Below are positions 31,803 through 43,764 of a DNA stretch of 64,000 nt, piece after piece. The translations under genes and the position numbers were made by a program. Position 1 is the stretch's first letter; every line of letters begins with the position of its first letter. A model generated the notes under the pieces. The model saw only the letters and a program-made list of their open reading frames with translations, had not been told where the DNA came from and made no database searches. Source of the DNA: Fragilaria crotonensis (taxonomy: Eukaryota > Bacillariophyta > Fragilariophyceae > Fragilariales > Fragilariaceae); NCBI GenBank assembly GCA_022925895.1, contig JAKSYS010000026.1:141687-205686 (forward strand). Reading direction: 5' to 3'.

Positions 31803-32650
31803 TACAAGAAACAAACGGTAGTCCCATACAGTACAAAAAGCGGCACAGTAGTACAACAAGCCGCGCCAAAATGAAATGAAGTAACAGCAAGCATCAACAA
31901 AACAGTAACAAACATCCATCACAAACACTGCAACAACATCATTGCACAACTTACCTGACTCCTCTGTGAACTGTGAGCGTTGCAGAAACAAACGGTAGTC
32001 CCATACAGTACAAAAAGCGGCACAGTAGTACAACAAGCCGCGCCAAAATGAAATGAAGTAACAGCAAGCATCAACAAAACAGTAACAAACATCCATCACA
32101 AACACTGCAACAACATCATTGCACAACTTACCTGACTCCTCTGTGAACTGTGAGCGTTGCAGAAACAAGCGGCAGTCCCATACAGTACAACAAGCCGCGC
32201 CAAAATGAAATGAAGTAACAGCAAGCATCAACAAAACAGTAACAAACATCCATCACAAACACTGCAACAACATCATTGCACAACTTACCTGACTCCTCTG
32301 TGAACTGTGAGCGTTGCAGAAACAAGCGGCAGTCCCATACAGTACAACAAGCCGCGCCAAAATGAAATGAAATAACAAGCGTCAAAAAACAGTAACAAAC
32401 ATCCATCACAAACACCGCAAAAACATCATTGCCCAACTTACCTGACTCCTCTGTGAACTGTGAGCGTTGCAGAAACAAGCGGCAGTCCCATACAGTACAA
32501 CAAGCCGCGCCAAAATGAAATGAAATAACAAGCGTCAAAAAATAGTAACAAACATCCATCACAAACACCGCAAAAACATCATTGCCCAACTTACCTGACT
32601 CCTCTGTGAACTGTGAGCGTTACAGAAACAAAATGCAAAGTGGGGAACAA
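31803..32650 (-). repeat. Five copies of a 152-177-bp repeat with exon-like and splice-donor-like sequence
   Basis: The landmark ctgactcctctgtgaactgt begins at 31955, 32132, 32289, 32443 and 32595 (steps 177, 157, 154, 152). On the minus strand each unit reads acagttcacagaggagtcag followed by gtaagttg, a good 5' splice-site consensus, then T/G-rich sequence. Length differences come from indels. The right-most copy grades into single-copy DNA, which suggests a real gene end (exon 1 plus donor) was amplified leftwards. Confidence 0.85.
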
Positions 32651-33491
32651 AGGAGAAGAGTAGGAGGGACAAGAATGGTAATGGGGCTGGTTTGAAATTT
32701 GTGTGTGTTTTGTGTGAAGGACACACAAAAATGCTAGTAACATCCTCGAACTTGAACAGCACATTTTTTTTCCAAAAAAGGGAAACCAAGATTCCTATGC
32801 TGTCGCAACATCGATCGATCTGTGATTTAGCCGTTAAAATATATTAATATAAAAGTATTCATGTGCTATATTTTTTCCATTCACATCATAAGATATATCC
32901 CTTCACTATGAAGTTCGCTTTGAAATGCATGGACGGCTCGAAATGGGGACACAGACGAGTACTACCGGAGTTGGACTTGTAATGAGTTACGTACTGGTAA
33001 TCTGTAATCCAAGACTCCATCATTTCTATTTCCATATTTCCATGACATGTGCATCGACATTCTTCCGTCATACATACGCGCATACGACATCTGACAAGTG
33101 ACAAGTCACATACTGTCGTACAGATGAGTACATCCCTCTGCACTTCACGCCAAACGACCGTCCGTGTGTCGTGTGTACTCTACTCCTATAACGCTATAAC
33201 TGATACCTGATACCTGATACCGGATGAGGCGTCTCTTTGGAGAAGACAAGAACAAAACTGGTGGTGTGCTGTACATTGTTTTACATGATCGAGGCCACAT
33301 TTTCAGAATTCAATGCATGTCAATGAATATCAAATCTACGTACTAATCCGAGCGCTTGTGGCGTAAGCGCCAGCCCTAATGTTCATGGTCGAGCTCCTCG
33401 TGCCCACCAACAACTAATGCGACCATTCCTATCATAGGTGTGCAGTATTCAAGCAAGCCATCAAGTGTTCGATCCCTTTATTATTTGGTAA
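32651..33491. other. Spacer between repeat array and kinesin
   Basis: No gene recognised. It may hold the promoter of the amplified unit (reading left) and the 3' end of the kinesin transcript. Confidence 0.5.
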
Positions 33492-36183
33492 TTATCTCTT
33501 CTTTGAATATTGAATATGCTTGGTTGCCTTTCCTAATTCAACCGAATTGACGCGTTGAGCAAAACGCAGAGAACAGAGACTTTCATTGCTGCTCTCAAAT
33601 GTCGGACTTAAGTTGACAAACATAAGAGCTTTGCCATCCCCACTGAGGCAATCTTGTAGCAAATAAGTCAACTTCGAGTTGCGGTATGGCACGTGAGACG
33701 ATCCGGTAGCAAGAGCGTTGAAGACATCACCGAGGCAACTGAGACTCTTGTTGATGGCTGGGTTTCACGAAGTCGCGCAGCATCCGTGCCAGCACCACTT
33801 CTATCCAATCTCTCACTCCCGGCGAGATCACACAGGTTGAGTGCCCCATGCACATGAGCACCACTATCTTCGTTGTAACCGCGAAGATGCAGCATAAAGA
33901 CAGAATGACTTCGAGAACTTTGAGCATTCATCTTTGTGCTGGCAACGGAACGAGAACGAGCGGCACACTCCATAAGTGAATCGAGCTGCTGCATGCCGGC
34001 GAGGCAGTCTGTCGTATCGATCGTCACCTCTGTCAGGTTTTCCACGAAACTCTTTCCTTCGCGGTCCCTCTTGATCGCCAGCTTTCCTCCCTTGGTGCCA
34101 TCTGCGTTCATTGAGCCGAGCAGATCTTTGAGTTCTTCATTGTAAATCTCCAAGAAGCTTGCAGTCATGTTGAAATCCCACTTTTGTGTTTGGAGGCTTT
34201 TAGCCTGTTCCAAGATCTTTTCAACCGCTCTTGGTATGATTCCTCGCATGGCACCGTTTCCGCTGCCCTGCATAGTGTGGGTCTTTCCTGATCCAGTCTG
34301 ACCGTACGAGAACAAACAGACATGGTAGCCGTCAAGCGCGCTCTGGACAAAATCAGAGACTTCTTCAAAAACAGCATCCTGTCCAGATGACGGACGGAAG
34401 ACTTTATCAAACTTGAATGAATGATCCCCACCTCCACGATGGTCGACAATCGACAGACTTTCTCCATCTGGGCATGCATCAATGGAAGGTTCCGTCTGAT
34501 TTCCATCTCCTGGTAGGAACGGACGTGTTCGAACGTACACACGAATGTTTCCACGCAGTTCCTGAATTCTATTGTGCATTTGTCGTCGGGCAATTTCTCC
34601 CTGAAGCATCAGTGCTTCAAGTTCGGCGATCCGGCGATCTCGTTCCTCGATGCGAGCTCTCAAGACTGCTTCGTCCTCCACTTCCGGATCCACAACACTC
34701 TGATCGTCATCGACAACTTTTGCTGCTCTTGTTCTGAGAACACTCATTTCAAACTGAAGGGCAGCAACCTCCCTTTTGTGAGCCTCGGCGGCAGCCTCGT
34801 TTGTTGCTTCGTTACGTGCTTTCGTGGCAGCAAGATCTGAACATACGGCGTTAAGTTGAGCAGCAGTTGCAATGTGCTCTCGAGTCAGAACCTCAAGTTT
34901 GATTTCCGCCTCTTTGCTACTGGCCTTTGACGCTGCTAATTCTTCATATTCAGCCTGCAGCTCATCGAAGGCACGGAGAACAGAGTCGAGTTCAATTTTT
35001 GTCGCGTTGACCTCTTTCTCAACCGAAACCTTTCGAGCCTCAGAGACTTGATCTCTTCTTCTGCGCCACTGAGTTTCTCCTTGAGCTCCGCAACATCACG
35101 ATCGTTCTGTAAATGACGAGACCAGCTACTGTTGTCGGTTGTATTGACTGAACTCGCTGCCTTTCGAACTGCAAATCTTAGCTTGGTGCATTCTTCCTCG
35201 AGTGAATCACATTTGACAACCAAGTCGCGATAACGCTCATCGGCTTCGAGTGCTGCATCCCTGAGCTCGTCAATTTCTTGAACATAGCGGTTCTTTTCCT
35301 TATTCCAGACATCCTCCTTCTGGCGGAAACGAGCCTCCATGGGTGCCATCGACATTGACATTTGCATTTTTTCCTTCTCTAAGCGATCAATACGTTGCTG
35401 TTGCTCTAAAATAGTCGAACGAAGCCCTGCTCCTTCTACCGTCCCAAGCTCTTCGTCAATGAATTGAGTCCGTGGTGTTGGTGCAGAGTTGATCGAAACC
35501 TGACTTAATTGGGAGGCTGTGCAAATACAAGAATTCAATATGTGAGAACATGAGTCTTGCAAATGTCAGAGGAGCGTGCCGACTAAAGGAAAAAAAGACT
35601 TACAATCTGGTTCTTTACTTTCTTGGGATAGCGATTCTCTTGCATGTCGGTGAATTGCTCCGACAGAAAAGCTTTTTCGCCTAGTCGCTTTTCCAGAACT
35701 TGCCAGACGTCGACTAAATGATGGCGTACCGCAGGAGATTCCGATAGTACCAGCGACTTTGCTAAAGTCACCAGTTTCTTCATCATCATATGCCGAAGCG
35801 AGGGAACGTGCAGGAGGAAGCAGTGGTGGACGCGATCCAGTAGCGGATTCTTCAGCGTATTGTTGCAAGAGCTTTTGTTGTTTCCTCATGCGATACCTTT
35901 CTAAAGCAGTGGAACCTTCCGGGATACCAAGTGGAACGGCAGCCCCAGTATCAAGCGCGTGTTCTCGATCTCGCTTGTGGCCGCTACTAGGTTCTTCATT
36001 TTTAACCTGACGACGCCAATCATCCAAAAGGGCACGTCGATCCTGCAGAGGAGATTCCTTAGCCAACGCAGCACCTCCCAAGGATTGACGTCGGCTTCGA
36101 GAATTCAGACGAGATGAGGAGTCTCTAAGCGCCAAGCCTCCAAGGGATTGCCTTGACGACATGGCTTGTTTCTGGGCTGACAA
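33492..36183 (-). CDS. Kinesin-14 family motor (C-terminal motor)
   Basis: A minus-end directed microtubule motor. The start is at 36183. Exon 1 (to 35604) is Ser/Arg-rich with two RQSLGG copies. The intron at 35517-35603 (87 nt, gtaagt…cag) joins in frame to a long coiled coil ([32 protein letters not shown]; down to about 34740). The neck [20 protein letters not shown] immediately before the motor is the kinesin-14 signature. The motor has [11 protein letters not shown] (P-loop), [11 protein letters not shown] (switch I), [12 protein letters not shown] (switch II) and [20 protein letters not shown]. Two single-base deletions break the frame: near 35030 (after EEEIKSL, continuing [11 protein letters not shown]) and near 33765 (between RLRETQ and [13 protein letters not shown]). 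The rest is fully conserved, so sequence error or a very recent lesion are the choices. Confidence 0.9.
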
Positions 36184-36669
36184 TGGAGTTGCAGGTTCCA
36201 GATCTTGGACGCAAACGTGAAAATGTGAGAATTTGGATGGGATAGGATATAACGGGAATTCTTAGTAGGAGCGATTCGTAGATTGTACGCCTCCTGCCGT
36301 TTGTCCGTTGCCAAAATGCATGTGTGACGAAATGTTTCCCTTGGTTTCAATGGAAATGATGTCATGTCTGATGCTCACTCAGGGCCTTACTGTCGTACTG
36401 GAGTACTGTATGAACAGTTTTTTAAGGTGAACGCATCATTGATCGAACAACCGCGATCCGTGACGTCGTGATGACTGCGTCGTACTACAAACAAAATGAG
36501 TGACAGCAAACAAAAATGATGTTGTCATCGTTCCTGTTTGACCATTACCATCGTCCAAATGTACCAAACTATCATGGACGGACAGCACATCAATGCGAAG
36601 TCTGAAGAAATGACAACTCTCCACAACCGATCAACTTTCGATCAGGCGCGAAGCGCAAGAAGGGTCGCA
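36184..36669. promoter_or_regulatory. Bidirectional promoter region, kinesin-14 / thioesterase
   Basis: 486 bp separates the divergent start codons. It contains a small cluster of gtac motifs around 36393-36410 (tcgtactggagtactgtatg). No TATA box stands out. If the thioesterase used the upstream Met at 36538 the gap would be 354 bp. Confidence 0.45.
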
Positions 36670-37638
36670 ATGCAGTCAAGAACGTCATTTATCATATCCT
36701 TCATGGTCATCCTTCTTCACTTCCATGGCTGCCACGCATTCTCAACTTATCAACTATCGGCACGATCACGAAGTGCCCTTCATCTATCGACATCTACTGC
36801 TGTTACGGAGATAAAATTGGAATCTCCGCCAATGCAAGTTTTCATTGAAGACACAGATGCCTACGGCGTCGTCTACAACACCAACTATGTTAGAGCCTAC
36901 GAACGAGCACTTCATTGGTTCGGAGAATCGTCCCCAGTTGCAAGCGAGTTATTAAGAAAACAGGATTGGTCCACTGTGAAAGTGGAGAAGCAGCGCTTCA
37001 AAAAATCACATGCTCTTGGCGGAGACTTTGTCGTGACTGGCACGAGAAAGAGTCAGTCACCAACTCTGGAAGTCTGGGAGCTGGAAATGGCGAATCAAGA
37101 AACTGGAACAGTCTATAATTCGGCTGTCATTACAATCGGAACCGAACTCCCATCACCTCCGCCTCTGAATTATGATGAAGCCTTATCACCCATGGCGGGC
37201 AACTTTCTTCTCTATCGCGACGAATTCGACATTAATCTCCATGGTCGCCTACCGCTTCGAAATGTCATGAATCCATTTGAACGCTCCAGATCCAATAGTC
37301 TCGGTGGTCCTGACGCATTAAGAAAATTACAAGAGGAAGATGGACTGATTATTGTCGTTACCAGCGTCGATGAAGCCGCTCTGATTCACAACGATGCTGT
37401 TCGTTGTCGTCCCGGTTCCACCGTCACGGTCACAACGATCTTCCAAGTCAAGCGACGCGGTATGATTCGGTGTCTCCACACCATGTGGGCAGATGATGAT
37501 TCGGGCGTGCCACATCGAGTGGCACAAGCTGTCGTAGTTCTCATGATTCTCGATGCCGCCAGCCGAAAGCCAACTTCCGCAATTCCGGATTGGCTGAAAG
37601 AAAAGCTGACTTTAATGGGAAGCGGAGATCTTCGCTAG
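36670..37638 (+). CDS. Plastid-targeted double-hotdog thioesterase (4HBT-like)
   Basis: 322 residues from the Met at 36670. This start is preferred to 36538 because it opens a signal peptide (MQSRTSFIISFMVILLHFHG) ending CHA|FSTYQLSARSRSALHLS. A Phe directly after cleavage followed by a Ser/Arg-rich, acid-free segment is the bipartite plastid presequence of diatoms. The first hotdog domain has VFIEDTDAYGVVYNTNYVRA with the conserved Asp of 4-hydroxybenzoyl-CoA/YbgC-type thioesterases, then YERALHWFGE. A second hotdog-like half follows (about 37290-37560). It should hydrolyse an acyl- or aryl-CoA/ACP thioester. DHNA-CoA thioesterase in phylloquinone synthesis is one plastid possibility, inferred only from fold and location. 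Confidence 0.8.
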   Translation: MQSRTSFIISFMVILLHFHGCHAFSTYQLSARSRSALHLSTSTAVTEIKLESPPMQVFIEDTDAYGVVYNTNYVRAYERALHWFGESSPVASELLRKQDWSTVKVEKQRFKKSHALGGDFVVTGTRKSQSPTLEVWELEMANQETGTVYNSAVITIGTELPSPPPLNYDEALSPMAGNFLLYRDEFDINLHGRLPLRNVMNPFERSRSNSLGGPDALRKLQEEDGLIIVVTSVDEAALIHNDAVRCRPGSTVTVTTIFQVKRRGMIRCLHTMWADDDSGVPHRVAQAVVVLMILDAASRKPTSAIPDWLKEKLTLMGSGDLR

Positions 37639-40103
37639 AACTTTATGTTCTTCTAGTGATAAGGCACAGCACAGCATGTGGTATGATAATAAACGAGGCC
37701 TCGACAAGGAAATTTACCGGAGGGCCTGGCCATTAGCTACCGTTTACCAGCAGGGTAATATCCAATACCAGGTAGCTTGATAGGATTACAGGACTGACGT
37801 AGTACAATAGACTGCAACGAACACCTTTCCATCGTTATACAAATATTAATTCAATTCAATGCAGTATGATAAGGGTTCATGCTCAAATATACTATAAATG
37901 ATCAAATTCACTCCAGCACCTCAGCACCTCTCTACCACAGAACAATGCCAACAGGCCCATGGGAACAAAGGCTATCAAATTGGTCAACCATCATCCCAAG
38001 ACTTCCTCTACCCAAACTTCCTGCTCAATCTTAATTTGATAATGAAATCATCACTTGATTTGGCTGCAATCTGACTTGACCTGTGCTGTTGCACAAATGC
38101 CACTGCCATGGTAGTTTTACCATGGCCTTCATCCATGCATTCAAGCACACCCACCAATGCCTGGGCTGAGGTCAACTCCTGCCTGACCAGTCATGACGAA
38201 GCTGTTAATATATTTTGACAGCATTGATGTTGCAAGAGTTCCCAGACAGTCCATTGCCATTTGCACCACTAAGTGTGTCGACACCGCAGCATGGTGCGTA
38301 CAGCTGAGGCATCGACCATCATTGTCGGAATCAATGAAGGACATGATTCACATGATGACTCCCATTCCAAATTACCTTTCTAGTTCTCTGAGATATTACT
38401 TCTTGTAGGAGCATGCTCATTGGCTGATAGTGCAACCTCACCAACTCTATTGCAAAGCAAGATTGTGTCAAAAAGAGTTGAATCATGTTGTTCATAAAAA
38501 TAGGACAAATTGGAAAAGGTGTTGTCTTGTCAACATAATATTGCTTTAGTGCTCCTGAACATCAGGCAGATGGAGTCCTTGAGATACTTCAGCGTTCTTG
38601 GTTTGACTGTTGCACGTTCAAGAAATTCATGTAACATTCTACCAATTCTGAGGAAGTGCAAGGGGATCATCACCAAAACAAGCCGTCAAAGATACCGCTG
38701 GCTACTATGATGGTGATGACAATGCGAGCTCTGACAATAAAGAGGATCAGGTGAAACAGGAACAGGTAGTTGCTAGATGGTAACACTCCAGGTAGTGCTC
38801 TTTGCCCCATTAAATGCCTGTGGGTAATTATTTCTCCGGCATGGTTGGTCACTTTTTTCATCGGGTTTTCATCGTAGCTTGTAGGCGATACCTACCAGTC
38901 TAACAATTTCAGCTCATCAACAGTGCCCGCAGCGACAATGGACTGAAGAAAAGGAAGCATATTGTGGAAGTATCCATAACAAGCAAAGATAGGGATACCG
39001 ATATGGCATATCTTTTTCTATGCCCAACCTTATGAGACAAAGTTGAGGCTCTATTTCGATCGACGAACAAAGTGGCGATCAAGGTTGTTGGGGTCAACTT
39101 TTTTCTAAACTTTGATGAAAAAAGTTGACTGGAGCTCAACATTGTTTAGCGAGCAACTCTTTTCCATATGGGCGGTAAATTTTGAAAAAAACCAAGTTGA
39201 GGCTCAACTTTTTCCTCAATTTTGTTTGCCATGATCCATGATGATAGGACTGAGCATAATAATTCGTTTTGCATTGTTATAGCAAACTCGCAAGTTTGCT
39301 TAATTAAAGGAAGAAATGGAATACAGAACCGAGGGCTCCTTGTCTATGCATATTGATAATTGATAGAGCCATATCGAAAGCTAAAAGTTCCGGAACCTTG
39401 AAAATTCCGAGGTATGTCGGGGCAACGTAGCTGTTTACACAACCATACGACAACCCTACAGATGACCATCAGGCATCAGGCAGAGGTGCATTCCTGATGA
39501 CCCCATTCGCACGCCGATCGGGAGTGCTTTGAGAGGCATGTTGGCATATTCCTTCTGTATGACATCATTTAGTCATTCCTTGACAGATGTCCACCGATTG
39601 CTGCCAGCAGGCATCAGGCACACCTCCTGGGACGGTCCGGCAATCGACGGTTTCAGACTCGTGCAAAGATAGCTATAAATGTTTAATGATGACTGTGCAT
39701 GCTGCGTTATGATGGGGTCACAGCTTCGATTTGTTGAGCATCCATGCACGTATGATGTTACTGGGCCCTGGGACACAAAAGCTATCCAAGTGCGTAAGAC
39801 TCCGAGCTCTCTGAGCGTGCGTTATAGAGCGTCTTCGACACTTGTGTGCTGAGCAAGCGCCCTATTTATAAAGTACTGGTGTTCCTATGTAGTACTTGTA
39901 GTTTCTACTCAGAATACGATTCTACTACGTTCACCGTCATGTAATACCTATGCATAGTCATTGGTCATACGTACGGCACATATGGTGTGTAATGTACCGA
40001 TGTGTATTTCTCGTGACGCAGCCATCCACCCGATTTCTGAAATGATGCGGTTGACCCTTGACCCAACAGTTTTACAGAAGACAGTTCGTGATGATACGAT
40101 ACC
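37639..40103. other. Long intergenic stretch with no supported gene
   Basis: Short open frames only. A minus-strand piece at 38141-38344 (STHLVVQMAMDCLGTLATSM) is protein-like but lacks a recognised domain or partner exons. A 13-bp perfect inverted repeat (gtcaacttttttc at 39093-39105 with its complement at 39117-39129) sits in a region of repeated caactttttt motifs. Confidence 0.5.
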
Positions 40104-41429
40104 ATGCTCAATTCGCACAACCGAAATAGACATATCATTCAAGGTTTGCATTTTAATAGGCTTGCCATGTGTGCTGAAAATGGACGCAGTGCTCCTCAAA
40201 GTGCGCTAGATTCTATGTCCCTCCCCTTGCAGTTTGCACTGCTTGGGAGCGGAGTGTTCTTCTTCTTTGGAATACACAACATTTTGCAAGAAGCAATCAT
40301 GAAAATTCCTGGCTTTAACTTCGGAGTCATGCTCGGCTATATGGAAGTCATTGGGTGAGTTGAACCTTGCGCTGCGATGCCTCGAATCCTGGGATAAACT
40401 TCATTTTTGCTTTGTTACATGTTATTCATGAAGGAAGAACGCTTTGGTTGGCGAGACACTTGTCGCTGTATATTCACTCTGAGTACTACGTTGATTGTGA
40501 CATCGTACGCCTCTAATTTTTTCCCGCTATTCTTTCGTTTGCACAGAGTTTGTGTCTGCTCATACTTTGAGAGAACCTGCATTGCTAACGAAACCGGTCG
40601 CGTCGCTCCCTTGAGCGCCTATCCACTCTTGACATTTTGTTTGCTAGCGTCATCCGCACTTTCGAACATGGCGTTGAACTACATCAACTTCCCAACCAAG
40701 GTCGTGTTTCGATCCTGCAAGTTGATTCCTACAATGTTGGTGGCATCCGTGCTCAACAAGCGAATTTTCGCTTCATTCGAATACGCGTGTGCGTTTGCTG
40801 TTTGCATCGGTTTGGTTCTATTTGCTGCCGCCGATTGGACGCTGACACCCAGCTTTCACCCCATCGGCCTTGTCTTGGTGTTTCTGAGCATTTGCGCAGA
40901 TTCCATTTTGCCAAATGCACAAGAGCGCCTATTTCGATTTGGATCCTCAAGATTGGAGGTCACTTTCTACACCAACTTTTTCACTCTCATCTGCATGACG
41001 CTTACGACCTTTTTGAGTGGTGATTTAATTGGAATTATTCGGCATGCGACGAATGATCATCAATTGGCACTCTACATGGCAGTATATACCATTGTCGCGT
41101 ACATTGCTATATCTGTGCACATGATGGTGGTGAAACGCTTCGGAGGAGTCGCAGCGGTAGTGTTGGCAACTGCTAGAAAGGGTATGACTTTGGTCCTATC
41201 CTTCCTTCTGTTCCCCAAGGCCTTCTCTTGGTACTACGTGTTGGGAGCTATTCTGGTTCTAGGAGGATTGCTCGTCCATTCACTAATAAAGATTCACAAC
41301 AAAGAGAAGGCAAAGGCGACTCCTCGCTTTGAAACGAAAAATTCAGAATCGGATTTGGAACTAGCTGGCGACGATGAAAAGCTAACGCAGCATTTGCTGG
41401 ACGATACGTCGGAAGAAAATGAAAAATAA
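40104..41429 (+). CDS. SLC35-type nucleotide-sugar/PAPS transporter
   Basis: A multi-spanning drug/metabolite-superfamily transporter of the Golgi or ER membrane. It has two exons: 40104 (or Met at 40167) to 40354, and 40547-41429; the intron of 192 nt is gtgagt…gcacag. Exon 1 ends with a first membrane span (LGSGVFFFFGIHNILQEAIM; GFNFGVMLGYMEVIG) and joins in frame to VCVCSYFERT. The following region has about eight further hydrophobic spans and the SLC35B-like segments SALSNMALNYINFPTKVVFR, SCKLIPTMLVASVLNKR and TARKGMTLVLSFLLFPKAFS. The C-terminus is hydrophilic and acidic. The fold is close to UDP-sugar and PAPS carriers. Substrate cannot be told from sequence alone. Confidence 0.85.
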
Positions 41430-42630
41430 TGCGACGAAGGTTGCTTCGTTTTCTGTGGCGACGAACTCGATGCTTTATCGACCAAGCCACTGCGCCGGTA
41501 CCATCATTATCATGGAAGACCATGTCCTCGGAGTAGACACACTGTGGTCGAAGAATAAAATGATTATAGACGCGCATTCCGGTACTGACACGTTGCACTT
41601 ATTGCCCAGCCTAGGTTGTTTTGGGTCTCTTGTCAGCCATGCAATCCTCAGCAAGATCATGTCCTGCTGTAGTAGAAGCGGGAAAAGTTTGTGAAGACTG
41701 CACCTTAGAGTTGTTCAAGGCGATCCGCCTCTGGAAATCATGTACTGAACATGATGAGCTAAGGACAGCAACGGGCGGGCATTGATTATCACCCGATTTA
41801 GCTGTTCTGCATGGTGTATTAAATGCTAACACTGGTCAATCCTAGACACCAAATACCATCTGCTACAGTTGCATGCGGCAAATCGGACATAAACAAAAAT
41901 GACCTGCAGCAAGCACAAATGCCACCAACATAAACGATGGACGACACCAGGCTGGTGGTACAGCACTGCAGTACTGAGTTCCAACTTCGATTACTTTCTA
42001 AACTCTCTAAACCCTGTATGCATTATTCCTATTCGCTTGGTAGGGATTGTATGCATACTTTGTACAGTACGACTAGTAGGACTGTAGGACTTGCATATCC
42101 ATTATGAAGTGAACTTTGTCATACAGTAATTTACTACGGTGCCTCAGAAACCATTCCAAATTCCAAACAGCACCCTATATTCATACTTCATACTCAGTAC
42201 ACTTCATACAAAGTACTCGAGTACTCGAGTACTGTAGTAAATGTAAAATGTACACATGTCTGCTGATACAACCGGTACATGTAGTACAGTACCGAGACTG
42301 AGATTTAGTGTCACGTGGAAACACCTCTCGAAGCTTTTACTTGTACAAGGAGTGCGTAGTAGAGCTAGCTACTACTGTACTGGTATCTCTCTTGGCCTAC
42401 TGGAATAGTGCATGTGGCTGCTTGTGGCTTGTTGCATGGCGGATTGCGGAGTGGTCCATTCGACTGCTATCTGAAGTCTGAAGTCTGAAGGGGCTGATAC
42501 CTCTCATTGTGCTCGATCGCTTTGCATTGCACGTCAGTGATTAAGCAGAGCTACTACTTGAATACTCCTGACAACTTACCGAGGTTGCTAGAGATCTATT
42601 TATTATCTTGCTTTGATATCAAAATTCAAG
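41430..42630. promoter_or_regulatory. Intergenic region with GTAC-rich tract before SPC25
   Basis: No gene is seen at 41430-42600. Between 42055 and 42385 the palindrome gtac occurs about eleven times, including aaagtactcgagtactcgag and gtacatgtagtacagtaccg, far above chance. It lies 250-580 bp upstream of the SPC25 start and recalls the tract upstream of importin beta, so it may be promoter-linked. Confidence 0.5.
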
Positions 42631-43299
42631 ATGGGAAAAGGCAAGAAAGAGGCTATTCCAGTCGTCGCAGCCGTCGACGTCGTTCCCGTCGATGCGTCTG
42701 ATACTACCTACGACGAGTTGGAACTGTTGCAAGTGGACGTTGGCGATCAAGTCAAATTGAAACAAATTTTTGATGAAACTGTCGCAGCAACCATCCTCGA
42801 ACATGTCTCGGAAGACTACAGACTGGACAATATCAAGTTGGGTATCATGATTACAGCCTGTCTCTTTGCCTGCATCGCACAGTTCGCTCCTGTCCCATTC
42901 CCCGACTGTCGACCAATCCTTGGCGTCTGCTGCTGTTTGTACTTTATTTTCAGTGGAATCTTGCAACTCATCACCACCTTTATTGACAAGGATTGCATCC
43001 TCTTGACCAAACCACTCGCCGATTCCAAAAACAAGGCTCACCGCGACTACGGCATCCGCGTCCGCACCAACTTGCCGCGGTTTTCGGAATTCTACACCGT
43101 CATCTTGCAATTTCAAAACATGCCCGATAGCCCGATTGTGGAACAAACATGGTCTGTTGGAAAGTTCTTGGACGTGGATGGTATGTTTGATGAGATCGGA
43201 CTCGTGGAGGCCGTCAAGGAAGTTTACAAGCGTCTGGAGGCTGGTAATTATGATTCCAAAAGCATTTCTGCGGCTGGAACGAAGAAGAAGACAGAATAA
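42631..43299 (+). CDS. SPCS2: Signal peptidase complex subunit 2 (SPC25)
   Basis: 222 residues with one exon. The Met at 42631 (caagATGGG context) is preferred to the in-frame Met at 42613, as it opens MGKGKKEAIPVV. Family features are the cytosolic N-terminal stretch VKLKQIFDETVAATILEHVS, the segment EDYRLDNIKLGIMITACLFA forming the first span, the conserved AQFAPVPFPDCRPILGVCCC, and a second span (YFIFSGILQLITTFI). Both termini face the cytosol, and the subunit links the signal peptidase to the ER translocon. Length agrees with SPC25 proteins (about 180-230). It is convergent with the Sar1 gene. Confidence 0.9.
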   Translation: MGKGKKEAIPVVAAVDVVPVDASDTTYDELELLQVDVGDQVKLKQIFDETVAATILEHVSEDYRLDNIKLGIMITACLFACIAQFAPVPFPDCRPILGVCCCLYFIFSGILQLITTFIDKDCILLTKPLADSKNKAHRDYGIRVRTNLPRFSEFYTVILQFQNMPDSPIVEQTWSVGKFLDVDGMFDEIGLVEAVKEVYKRLEAGNYDSKSISAAGTKKKTE

Positions 43300-43764
43300 A
43301 TAAATAATGGCATGAACGAGGAAAGTGAATTCGTGTCAAGATCATAGAATCGCCTTGATACTTCTGTTTCCATCTAGGGGCAGCAGCAGTAGTAAAACTG
43401 AATCTTTCGGTCTTGATGCGCGTGGATGTAGTTCGGACTCTCAATGGAGTGAATCCGCATCTCGGATGCTCTCTCATAACCCGAGCACTACCAAGTGGGA
43501 GCGTAAGATACAATCCTACGAATTGCATCCAAGGCAACACATACTCGAAGCGTCATCATCGATGCAGGCTGTTGGTGCGAGCTGGAGAGACTACCTTCTG
43601 GAAACGGGGGAAATCATTATCCGAAGCAGTGATAAAGGCATATTTCATATTTCTCATGGAGCGACAGAGGCAATAATTTCGTTAGAAATGGCTGAGGCGT
43701 ACATCCATAGGACGAGGTAGCCGTACATTGGAACTACAACATTACAAGGCTGCGTTGACTTGGA
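43300..43764. other. Convergent 3' spacer, SPC25 / Sar1
   Basis: 465 bp between two stop codons. A 131-codon frame (43325-43720, plus) has no domain, and its composition does not look like protein; I regard it as chance. Polyadenylation for both genes should lie here (aataaataaat at 43297-43307). Confidence 0.5.

Noticed and set aside
31168-32249. Long minus-strand frames of 234-337 codons
   Set aside because: They occur in all three frames at once and translate tandem repeats; the 126-bp period explains them.
31803-32650. CRISPR-like regular spacing
   Set aside because: Units are long (152-177 bp) and nearly identical throughout, with no short repeat plus unique spacer structure, and the genome is eukaryotic.
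33492-36183. Kinesin as a pseudogene
   Set aside because: Only two one-base gaps disturb a fully conserved protein, and importin shows the same pattern, so error is more likely.
43325-43720. 131-codon frame between SPC25 and Sar1
   Set aside because: No domain, lies in a convergent 3' spacer, composition not protein-like.
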